Origin: Clostridiales bacterium
GTDB taxonomy: Bacteria > Bacillota > Clostridia > Tissierellales > Sedimentibacteraceae
Direction: 5' to 3'
DNA: 5,207 nucleotides
Assembly (NCBI GenBank): GCA_003497505.1
Contig: DNNV01000073.1
Coordinates: 1-5,207, forward strand
Positions within the stretch are counted from its first letter, which is position 1, and every line of letters starts with the position of its first letter. The notes beneath the pieces were generated by a model, which worked only from the letters and a program-made list of their open reading frames with translations, ran no database searches and was not told the DNA's origin. A program made the position numbers and the translations under genes. Positions 1-5,207 of this stretch are shown here, piece by piece.

Positions 1-16
1 AAGAGGAGGTAAAAAA

Positions 17-22
17 TATAAT
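17..22 (+). promoter_or_regulatory. candidate -10 box (TATAAT) upstream of the SLH-protein gene
   Basis: A perfect TATAAT lies at 17-22 in an AT-rich leader and would start transcription near base 29, giving a leader of about 28 nt. A matching -35 box would fall just before the window, so the promoter cannot be confirmed. There is no TGn extension. In such AT-rich DNA a TATAAT can arise by chance. Confidence 0.35.
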
Positions 23-38
23 ATATAAATTTGTTTAT

Positions 39-48
39 AAAGGGTGAT
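39..48 (+). promoter_or_regulatory. ribosome-binding site that fixes the TTG start of the SLH gene
   Basis: The sequence AAAGGGTGAT resembles the anti-Shine-Dalgarno complement AAAGGAGGTGAT with a two-base gap. Its GGTGAT part ends 8 nt before TTG at 57. In the gene's frame, TGA stops at 45-47 and 48-50 exclude any earlier start, and TTG is followed at once by lysine codons and a hydrophobic signal peptide. The ATG at 47 and GTG at 44 are in another frame and lead only to a short ORF. Confidence 0.6.
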
Positions 49-56
49 GACGCAAG

Positions 57-1685
57 TTGAAAAAAATTATCAAGCTATTATTATTAATTATTACTTTTAT
101 TGTGTTATCCATTGAGCCGGTATTGGCAAAAACCGTATACTATGATACTTATAACCACTGGGCGGAAAAAGATATAGATTTCGCCTCAAACACTCTGAAG
201 GTTTTCAAGGGCTATGGTGATTTCACCTTCAAGCCTGAAAGCAATATTACAAGAGCAGAGTTTATAACTATCCTTCAAAAAACGGCACTCCGGCAAAACC
301 GTATGAATGAGGTTTACTCAAGCAACATGTCATACAATGATATGTCAAACAAGCATTGGTCATACACTTTTATTATTTCCATGTATGAGCACTTGAAAAC
401 AAACCTTGAGTATTCGTTCACTGACATTTTCCCCGGAACAGATTTTTATCCCGACAAACCTATTACACGTGAGGAGTCTGCTGCTTTAATCGCAACATTC
501 TGCAAAAATGCTGTTTATGACAACAATCTAAGCTTCAGGGATGTAAGCAGCGGAAGCAAGTATTACAATGAAATAAAGACTCTCTACAACGCAGGAATTG
601 TAACAGGTTACGAGGATATGTCTTTTAAAGGCGGAAATAATATTACAAGAGCGGAAGCGGCCGCAATTATACGAAGAGTGTACAATGACATGAATACAGG
701 CGACGGCAGCAAGTATCTCACCAAGCTTGAGTTCCTCCCTATAAAGGGTGATGATATGTACTCATACTTCGGCAGCTACAATTTAAGCAAGGCTGATGCT
801 TCCGACAAAAGGTATATCAAGTCTAAGGATACCTTGGAATATGTCACATACGGAGGATATATTTTCCCCGAAGATTCGCACTTATACGATTTAAACGCAG
901 TTCAGACAATGGAATCACTGCGCTCTGCAGGCTACCACAACGTAACCGGCACTAATTTTTACATGATTACATTCGGAAATTACACAAATGCGCAAAAATC
1001 TCAATATGCCAATGAGATACTGGCAAATGCCGCATCAAGAAATGATCTTAAGGATTCAGAGATGATGCAGATTTTTGCAACTGTCAGCAAGTATGATGTA
1101 AAGGAAGATCTGTATATGGGAGCCCTTCAAAAATGGGATAGCCTGACAACAGATAACAACGCAAAAGCAAACATACTGTTTTTCAGATATGCGTATTACA
1201 TTAAAAGCAACAATAAGGAAATGCTTAAAACCCTCGTTTATGATGATTTGAAAAAATCTAACAACATACCTTCTCTCTTAAACATAAACTGGGGATTGAC
1301 GGCAGGGTCGGAAATAATTGATTTCAGGAACTACAGCTTCGGCAGCTACAGCTTTTCGCTGTACAAGGACACAACGCTTTACAGATATACATCAAGTTCG
1401 ATACTACCTGTAAATTACAGTTCAAAGGTTGTGGAGCTTGTAAACTTACTCCTTATTGAAAAAAGTGAAAAGCCTTCAACAGCAAACTTTGCGGGATATG
1501 AGAGCATTTTTCAGAAATATTCGCTAAACAGATTGTATGTTCTGAACTTCATAGGCGAAAAGGAAAGAGCTTTTGTGGAAGGCATCAACGATTATGAAAT
1601 AATAAAAACATTCAAAATCTATCAGACAAACAAGTCGGTTATAGATGACAACTACATTGGGATCTTAAAAAAAGTAAAGCATTAA
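57..1685 (+). CDS. exported S-layer homology (SLH) domain protein with a C-terminal region of unknown function
   Basis: 542 residues from a TTG start. Seen: a signal peptide (lysines at 2-3, hydrophobic core about 5-19, likely cleavage after Val-Leu-Ala at residue 24), then three SLH modules at about 29-80, 92-150 and 158-210. Their signature motifs are ITRAEF (64-69), ITREES (136-141) and ITRAEA (196-201). SLH2 is the most divergent, lacking the usual glycine-aromatic turn before its ITREE motif. Known of the family: SLH triplets bind pyruvylated secondary cell-wall polymers and hold proteins on the surface of Gram-positive cells. Residues about 215-542 match no domain I recognise. They are rich in Tyr, Asn, Ser and Lys, with no membrane span, no LPXTG sorting signal and no obvious catalytic motif; FGSY occurs twice (238-241, 428-431). 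The gene is convergent with pepT, and its last codons form part of the shared terminator. Surface anchoring is well supported; the function of the C-terminal half is unknown. Confidence 0.9.
   Translation: MKKIIKLLLLIITFIVLSIEPVLAKTVYYDTYNHWAEKDIDFASNTLKVFKGYGDFTFKPESNITRAEFITILQKTALRQNRMNEVYSSNMSYNDMSNKHWSYTFIISMYEHLKTNLEYSFTDIFPGTDFYPDKPITREESAALIATFCKNAVYDNNLSFRDVSSGSKYYNEIKTLYNAGIVTGYEDMSFKGGNNITRAEAAAIIRRVYNDMNTGDGSKYLTKLEFLPIKGDDMYSYFGSYNLSKADASDKRYIKSKDTLEYVTYGGYIFPEDSHLYDLNAVQTMESLRSAGYHNVTGTNFYMITFGNYTNAQKSQYANEILANAASRNDLKDSEMMQIFATVSKYDVKEDLYMGALQKWDSLTTDNNAKANILFFRYAYYIKSNNKEMLKTLVYDDLKKSNNIPSLLNINWGLTAGSEIIDFRNYSFGSYSFSLYKDTTLYRYTSSSILPVNYSSKVVELVNLLLIEKSEKPSTANFAGYESIFQKYSLNRLYVLNFIGEKERAFVEGINDYEIIKTFKIYQTNKSVIDDNYIGILKKVKH
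740..758 (+). promoter_or_regulatory. possible internal translation start in the SLH gene (repeat of the gene's own RBS)
   Basis: The 15-mer TATAAAGGGTGATGA at 740-754 is identical to 36-50 in the gene's leader, where it serves as the ribosome-binding site. Here it is followed by an in-frame ATG at 756-758 (Met234), with the AAAGG core ending 8 nt before that ATG. Met234 lies just past the third SLH module. Initiation here would give a 309-residue product with no signal peptide and no SLH modules. This is inferred from sequence only and could be coincidence. Confidence 0.2.
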
Positions 1686-1710
1686 CCCGTTTGGGTTAAT
1701 GCTTTATTTT
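1671..1710. terminator. bidirectional intrinsic terminator between convergent genes
   Basis: A perfect 14-bp stem (1675-1688 with 1693-1706) closes a GTTT loop. The pairing can extend through a G-U pair and three A-U pairs to 1671-1710. On the plus strand the stem is followed by TTTATTTT. On the minus strand it is followed by seven Ts (the complement of 1667-1673), the better T-run of the two. The TAA stop of the SLH gene (1683-1685) lies inside the stem, and the pepT stop codon (1709-1711) overlaps its outer edge. It should therefore end transcripts from both directions. Confidence 0.9.
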
Positions 1711-2929
1711 AGTCCGCATATAATCTGATTATTTCCAACAGCAGTTCTACTGTTTTTTCCATGGACTGAACAGGAATATATTCGTATCTGCCGTGATAGT
1801 TGTGTCCGCCTGTACAAAGGTTTGGGCAAGGAAGACCCATATATGACAATCTTGCTCCGTCTGTACCACCTCTTATAGGCACAACCTCAGGCTCAACTCC
1901 TATATTTTTCATCGCTTTTACGGCTGTTTCAACAATGTGCATATGAGGAAGTATCTTTTCTCTCATATTGTAATATGAATCCTTCAGCTCTGTTACAACT
2001 GTTCCCTCTCCGTATCTTTCATTCAAATAGTCTGTTATTTTAATGAATCTTTCCTTTTTCTCATTAAATTTCTCGCTGCTGTGGTCTCTGATTATGTAGT
2101 TGAGATATGTTTTTTCCACATTTCCGCTCATGTCATTCAGATGATTGAAGCCTTCATAGTTCTCCGTATTCTCTGGAACTTCATGCATCGGAAGCATGCT
2201 GTTGAATTCAAAGCCTATGAGAAGAGAATTTTTCATCTTGTTTTTAGCCGTTCCGGGATGTATATTAACGCCGTTGATTTCCACCTTAGCACTTGCCGCA
2301 TTGAAATTTTCGTACTCTATTTCGCCTAATTTTCCTCCGTCAACGGTGTAGGCGAATTCAGCTCCAAAGCCTTCCACATCAAATTTATCAGCTCCGCTCC
2401 CCACTTCCTCGTCAGGCGTAAAGCCTATTTTGATTGTGCCGTGCCTTACATCCGGGTTATTGAGCAAGTACTCAGCCATAGACATTATTTCAGCTATTCC
2501 TGCCTTGTTGTCAGCACCCAGAAGCGTTGTTCCGTCTGTGACAATAAGATCCAGGCCCTTGTATATCTTCATATGCTCAAACATGTCTGTCTTCATTACA
2601 ATATTTTTTTCCTCATTCAAAACAATATCTCCACCGTCATAACCGTAAACAATTCTCGGCTTGATATCATTTCCCGGCATATCCGGCGATGTGTCCATAT
2701 GAGCTATAAAACCCATAACCGGTATCTTTTTGTCTGTATTTGAAGGAATCGTTCCATACACATACCCGTATTCGTCCATAAATGCATCGTTGATACCAAT
2801 GGATTTCATTTCATCAACCAGGTGGAGAGCCAAATCCTTTTGCTTCTCACTGCTTGGTATAACATCCTGGTCCGGCACTGATTGAGTATCAAATTTCACA
2901 TAATTTAAAAATCTGTCCTGTACTTTCAT
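1709..2929 (-). CDS. pepT: peptidase T (tripeptide aminopeptidase, M20 family)
   Basis: 406 residues, the usual PepT length, so the gene looks complete. PepT is a cytoplasmic two-zinc enzyme that removes the N-terminal residue from tripeptides, a late step in peptide use. Visible motifs in order: HMDTSPD with zinc ligand His77 and catalytic Asp79; GADNKAG with metal-bridging Asp140; [11 protein letters not shown] with the general base Glu174 and ligand Glu175; VDGGKLGE with ligand Asp197; [11 protein letters not shown] (223-232) in the dimerisation (lid) domain; [10 protein letters not shown] (353-362); and [10 protein letters not shown] with ligand His379. All expected metal and catalytic residues are present. 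The start is ATG at 2927-2929, preceded on the minus strand by AAAGGAAA (plus coordinates 2934-2941) at good spacing. It is transcribed alone from a near-consensus promoter, diverges from the LUD gene, and ends in the terminator shared with the SLH gene. The closest alternative would be another M20 tripeptidase, but the motif set favours PepT. Confidence 0.96.
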   Translation of the reverse strand: MKVQDRFLNYVKFDTQSVPDQDVIPSSEKQKDLALHLVDEMKSIGINDAFMDEYGYVYGTIPSNTDKKIPVMGFIAHMDTSPDMPGNDIKPRIVYGYDGGDIVLNEEKNIVMKTDMFEHMKIYKGLDLIVTDGTTLLGADNKAGIAEIMSMAEYLLNNPDVRHGTIKIGFTPDEEVGSGADKFDVEGFGAEFAYTVDGGKLGEIEYENFNAASAKVEINGVNIHPGTAKNKMKNSLLIGFEFNSMLPMHEVPENTENYEGFNHLNDMSGNVEKTYLNYIIRDHSSEKFNEKKERFIKITDYLNERYGEGTVVTELKDSYYNMREKILPHMHIVETAVKAMKNIGVEPEVVPIRGGTDGARLSYMGLPCPNLCTGGHNYHGRYEYIPVQSMEKTVELLLEIIRLYAD

Positions 2930-2951
2930 GATATTTCCTTTCTTCTGTTTT

Positions 2952-2978
2952 ACAGTTATTATATCACCGGCTAACTGT
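2952..2978. promoter_or_regulatory. inverted repeat ACAGTTA-N13-TAACTGT, possible operator of pepT
   Basis: Two perfect 7-bp inverted half-sites lie at 2952-2958 and 2972-2978, with centres 20 bp apart (about two helical turns). One covers the predicted transcription start and touches the -10 box; the other lies in the promoter spacer. A dimeric repressor bound there would block RNA polymerase. No regulator gene is in the window, so the role is inferred from position and symmetry alone. Confidence 0.4.
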
Positions 2979-2986
2979 TATTTCAA
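2958..2986 (-). promoter_or_regulatory. pepT promoter (TTGAAA, 17-bp spacer, extended -10 TGATATAAT)
   Basis: Read on the minus strand, the -35 box TTGAAA (plus 2981-2986) has one mismatch to TTGACA. It is separated by exactly 17 bp from a perfect TATAAT (plus 2958-2963), which carries a TGn extension. The predicted start is near 2951, giving a leader of about 21 nt with the ribosome-binding site inside it. This is the best sigma-A-type promoter in the window. Confidence 0.8.
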
Positions 2987-2993
2987 TGAGACC

Positions 2994-3022
2994 TTGTGTT
3001 TATATTAAAAATATAATATAAT
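2994..3022 (+). promoter_or_regulatory. promoter of the LUD-domain gene (TTGTGT, 17 bp, TATAAT)
   Basis: TTGTGT at 2994-2999 (three of six bases match TTGACA) is spaced 17 bp from TATAAT at 3017-3022. A second TATAAT overlaps it at 3012-3017 but has no matching -35 box. Transcription would start near 3029, leaving a leader of about 25 nt. The -35 box lies 7 bp from the -35 box of the divergent pepT promoter. Confidence 0.55.
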
Positions 3023-3053
3023 TATTAAGAAGATTAAAACATGGAGGGATACA

Positions 3054-3689
3054 ATGGATTTTATGAAAAAGGCTTACAAGGTAAAATGTGAAACAATCAT
3101 TAAAAATCTGCAGAGAAGAAATATGGAGGGCTTCTACGTTGACACTAAGGAAGAGGCGATAGAAAAAGTTATGTCTCTCATTAAGCAGGATGATGTTGTA
3201 TCTTGGGGAGGTTCCTATACCATCGAGGAGCTTGGCATAAAAAAACTTATTGCCGAGAAGCAGATTTCTGTAATTGACAGAGATACCGCACGCTCACCTG
3301 AAGAAAGATGGCAGATTATGAAGAATGCATTGACAGCAGACGTATTTCTTACAAGTGCCAACGCAATAACAATGGACGGAGAATTACTGAACATCGACGG
3401 TAACGGAAACAGACTGGCAGCATATACATTTGGACCGGATTCCGTAATAGTGGTTGCAGGTGTTAACAAAATTGTTCCCCAATTAAGTGACGCACTGGGA
3501 AGAGCACGTACAGAAGCAACTGTACCTAATGCAATAAGATTAAACATGCAAACTCCTTGCAGCGTTACAGGAAAATGTTCAGAGTGTACAACAAAGGATA
3601 CATTGTGCAGCCAGATATTGGTTACGAGATATTCAAAACCTCAGAACAGAATCAAAGTAATACTTGTCGGAGAACATATAGGCTTTTAA
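3054..3689 (+). CDS. LUD-domain protein (LutC/YkgG-like, DUF162), putative lactate utilization protein
   Basis: 211 residues, matching the stand-alone LUD proteins common in Clostridia. Seen: an N-terminal helical segment (about 5-45), a glycine-rich turn SWGGSYTIEELGI (50-62), the family core TSANAITMDGELLNIDGNGNR (100-120), FGPDSVIVVAGVNKIV (126-141), and a C-terminal cluster Cys169, Cys175, Cys178, Cys185 (C-X5-C-X2-C-X6-C). Known of the family: the LUD fold is related to NagB/RpiA/CoA-transferase-like proteins. LutC and the LUD part of LutB act with LutA in L-lactate oxidation, but the single-domain Cys-rich subfamily has no settled reaction. The cysteines look suited to bind a metal or Fe-S cluster (inference). 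No lutA or lutB is present, so the lactate label comes from homology and is not supported by context. ATG at 3054 is chosen because GGAGGG (3043-3048) lies 5 nt upstream; ATG at 3063 would be too far from it. It diverges from pepT and ends in its own terminator. Confidence 0.88.
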   Translation: MDFMKKAYKVKCETIIKNLQRRNMEGFYVDTKEEAIEKVMSLIKQDDVVSWGGSYTIEELGIKKLIAEKQISVIDRDTARSPEERWQIMKNALTADVFLTSANAITMDGELLNIDGNGNRLAAYTFGPDSVIVVAGVNKIVPQLSDALGRARTEATVPNAIRLNMQTPCSVTGKCSECTTKDTLCSQILVTRYSKPQNRIKVILVGEHIGF

Positions 3690-3694
3690 ATATC

Positions 3695-3722
3695 ACGGGG
3701 CGCAGATGGTGCCCCGTTTTTT
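3695..3722 (+). terminator. intrinsic terminator after the LUD-domain gene
   Basis: A GC-rich 9-bp stem (3695-3703 with 3709-3717, one G-U pair) closes an AGATG loop and runs into six Ts (3717-3722). It starts 5 bases after the LUD stop codon and ends 22 bases before the sbcD start. On the minus strand no good T-run follows, so it acts in one direction. Its form predicts efficient termination, which leaves sbcD dependent on readthrough or a promoter not recognised here. Confidence 0.88.
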
Positions 3723-3744
3723 ATAAACATACCGGAGGAAAAAA

Positions 3745-4869
3745 ATGAAAATTATCCACACTTCTGATTGGCATCTTGGCATAAGTCTTCACAACGCTTC
3801 ACTTTTGGAGGAGCAAAAAAACTTTGTTGACTTCCTGGCAAGTGCCGTAAAAGAACAGAATATAGATGCCGTAATGATTGCAGGCGATATCTTTGACCAC
3901 TCCGTATCAAGTGCCGAGGCTATTTCATTGTACAATGAAACTGTAACGAAATTGTGCAATGAAATAGGAATTCCTGTAATTATTTCTGCAGGAAATCATG
4001 ACGGAGCAGCACGGCTGGCATCATGCAGCGAGCTTTTGAAGAAAGCGGGGCTTTACATTTTTGGAAAGCTGTCAAAGGAAATAAGCGTGGTTGAAATAAA
4101 TGATGTTGACATATATGTGCTGCCATATTTCAATGCTGACGAGGTTAAAGCGCTTTTTCCGGAGCATAAAATAAGCAGCTACGCAGACGCAATGAACTGT
4201 GCCTTAGCTGCCATAAAACACAATTTTAAGCCAGGTAAAAGAAATATACTCATGTGCCATTGCTTTGTCAGCGGATCGGTTCTTTCCGAAAGCGACAGAG
4301 CTGCAATGGTGGGCGGAACATCTGTTGTTCCTTCCGAAATCTTTGACGGCTTTGATTATGTGGCTCTGGGACATTTGCACAAGCCCCAGGACAGAGGGTA
4401 TAACATAAGGTACAGCGGCTCCCCTCTCAAGTATTCCTTCAGCGAAGCAGAGCATAATAAATCTGTTACAATACTTAATATTGGAGATGAAATTACCTTT
4501 GAAGAGCTGGAGGTTGCGCCTTCAAGGGATGTGAGAGTTATCAGGGGTACATATGATGAAATTATTGAACTTGCGGAAATTGACCGGAGGCGTGATGATT
4601 ATATAAAAATTGAAATTTCAGATAGATATGCTGGTATGGAAGCAGTTGAGCTTTTCAGAACATACTATAACAACCTGCTGAATATTTCAGGCAAAATAAG
4701 CGAGACAGAGGAAACAAGCCTCACTGTTGAAGAATTGTACAGCCTTTCCCCTGATGATATTCTTAAAAGATTCTACAATGAAGTTACGGGCAGCGACCTG
4801 GTTGAAGAGCAGCTGCAGTTGTTCAAGAAAGCCATGGAAGCAGTTGAAAATGAGGAGTGTGCGCAATGA
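3745..4869 (+). CDS. sbcD: nuclease SbcCD subunit D (Mre11-family DNA exonuclease/endonuclease)
   Basis: 374 residues, close to the usual SbcD length. It is the nuclease subunit of the SbcCD (bacterial Mre11-Rad50) complex, which cleaves DNA hairpins and processes double-strand ends with Mn2+ and ATP-driven opening by SbcC. The metallophosphoesterase motifs are all present: SDWHLG with Asp8 and His10; GDIFD with Asp48; GNHDG with Asn84 and His85; CHCF with His172; and GHLH with His210 and His212. SGSPLKYSFSE (224-234) is a typical SbcD stretch. Residues about 260-374 form the C-terminal capping/SbcC-binding region, with an acidic helical tail. The start is ATG at 3745 with GGAGGA (3734-3739) 5 nt upstream. 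The stop codon overlaps the sbcC start as ATGA, a sign of translational coupling. The gene lies just after a strong terminator, so its source of transcription is unclear. Confidence 0.95.
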   Translation: MKIIHTSDWHLGISLHNASLLEEQKNFVDFLASAVKEQNIDAVMIAGDIFDHSVSSAEAISLYNETVTKLCNEIGIPVIISAGNHDGAARLASCSELLKKAGLYIFGKLSKEISVVEINDVDIYVLPYFNADEVKALFPEHKISSYADAMNCALAAIKHNFKPGKRNILMCHCFVSGSVLSESDRAAMVGGTSVVPSEIFDGFDYVALGHLHKPQDRGYNIRYSGSPLKYSFSEAEHNKSVTILNIGDEITFEELEVAPSRDVRVIRGTYDEIIELAEIDRRRDDYIKIEISDRYAGMEAVELFRTYYNNLLNISGKISETEETSLTVEELYSLSPDDILKRFYNEVTGSDLVEEQLQLFKKAMEAVENEECAQ

Positions 4870-5207
4870 TACCTATTAAATTAACATTCCAGGCATTCGG
4901 CCCCTACGTAAAAAAACAGGAGGTTGATTTCAATAAATTTTCCGATTCAGGTGTTTTTCTGATTCACGGAATTACCGGTTCGGGAAAAACCACTATACTT
5001 GATGCTGTTTCATATGCGCTTTACGGAAAATCCAGCGGCGGCCAGCGCGGTGATATCACTTCCATGAGATGCCAGCTTGCAAAGGAAGACATGCCTACAG
5101 AGGTTGAATTTACATTCAAAATCTCTGAGAAAACATATAAGTTTACAAGAACCATCGTTATCAGAACAAAAAGAAACGGCAGCAAGGATTATAACGTTAC
5201 TCAAAAT
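4866..5207 (+). CDS. sbcC: nuclease SbcCD subunit C, N-terminal part (SMC/Rad50-like ATPase), truncated by the window end
   Basis: 114 codons are visible and the frame is open to the last base, so the gene continues past the window. It begins MIPIKLTFQAFGPY, a typical SbcC/Rad50 N-terminus. The Walker A motif GITGSGKT lies at residues 35-42, followed by TILDAVSYALYG (43-54), the expected helix. The segment around 61-69 (RGDITSMRC) corresponds to the family stretch after Walker A, and 77-100 fits the next beta-strands of the ATPase head. The coiled coils, zinc hook, signature motif and Walker B must lie beyond the window. SbcC forms the ATP-driven DNA-tethering and gating dimer that controls SbcD. 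ATG at 4866 overlaps the sbcD stop (ATGA), and GAGGAG (4852-4857) inside sbcD is its ribosome-binding site. A GTG at 4857 is in frame but overlaps that site, so ATG is preferred. Confidence 0.95.
   Translation, partial: MIPIKLTFQAFGPYVKKQEVDFNKFSDSGVFLIHGITGSGKTTILDAVSYALYGKSSGGQRGDITSMRCQLAKEDMPTEVEFTFKISEKTYKFTRTIVIRTKRNGSKDYNVTQN

Noticed and set aside
243..652. 14-bp repeat AATATTACAAGAGC at 243-256 and 639-652
   Set aside because: Both copies encode the conserved N-I-T-R-A motif of SLH modules 1 and 3, so module homology explains them.
2081..2743. Three plus-strand open frames (2081-2329, 2430-2642, 2441-2743) inside pepT
   Set aside because: They are antisense to a gene with a full set of M20 catalytic residues, and the translations are low-complexity and unlike any known protein.
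3001..3015. AT-only inverted repeat TATATT-AAA-AATATA near the LUD promoter
   Set aside because: Such short AT-only symmetry is expected by chance in a promoter this AT-rich, and the stem would be weak.
3215..3547. 110-codon open frame on the minus strand inside the LUD gene
   Set aside because: It lies wholly within a well-supported gene on the other strand, has no family motif and reflects codon bias of the real gene.
3557..3748. 63-codon plus-strand open frame crossing the LUD gene end, the terminator and the sbcD start
   Set aside because: It runs through the terminator hairpin, has no clear ribosome-binding site, and gives a basic sequence with no recognisable features.
4204..4455. 83-codon minus-strand open frame inside sbcD
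   Set aside because: It is antisense to the conserved nuclease motifs and has no family likeness.
5010..5204. 64-codon minus-strand open frame at the right end
   Set aside because: It is antisense to the sbcC ATPase head, which the Walker A motif and the ATGA coupling to sbcD support.
1..5207. Possible defence island, prophage or other new system around sbcCD
   Set aside because: All complete genes are chromosomal household or surface genes, with no integrase, transposase, toxin-antitoxin, CRISPR or restriction gene and no att-like repeats.

Overview
The window looks like ordinary chromosomal DNA from a low-GC Gram-positive bacterium (Bacillota, most likely class Clostridia). This rests on the AT-rich sequence, strong purine-rich Shine-Dalgarno sites, consensus sigma-A-type promoters, a secreted protein with S-layer homology (SLH) domains, and family-typical clostridial PepT and LUD proteins. 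No species can be named from the sequence alone. I see no mobile element, CRISPR array, tRNA or rRNA.

Layout, left to right: (1) a plus-strand gene for an exported SLH-domain protein with an unrecognised C-terminal half, starting at a TTG codon; (2) a 14-bp perfect-stem hairpin that ends this gene and the convergent next gene, with the first gene's stop codon inside the stem; (3) a minus-strand pepT gene (tripeptidase, M20 metallopeptidase); (4) a 124-bp divergent intergenic region holding two back-to-back promoters, with a 7-bp inverted repeat straddling the pepT -10 box; (5) a plus-strand LUD-domain (LutC/YkgG-like) gene with a C-terminal four-cysteine cluster, closed by a strong intrinsic terminator; (6) sbcD, starting 22 bases after that terminator's T-run, followed with an ATGA overlap by (7) sbcC, which is cut by the window edge after 114 codons.

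The genes do not form one pathway. SbcC and SbcD are subunits of one DNA-end-processing nuclease and are translationally coupled. PepT completes peptide breakdown in the cytoplasm. The SLH protein probably sits on the cell wall. The LUD protein is an orphan with no LutA or LutB partner here. I found no convincing new system. The points most worth a second look are regulatory: a possible internal start in the SLH gene that repeats the gene's own ribosome-binding site exactly, a possible operator in the pepT promoter, and sbcDC sitting directly behind a strong terminator with no visible promoter of its own.
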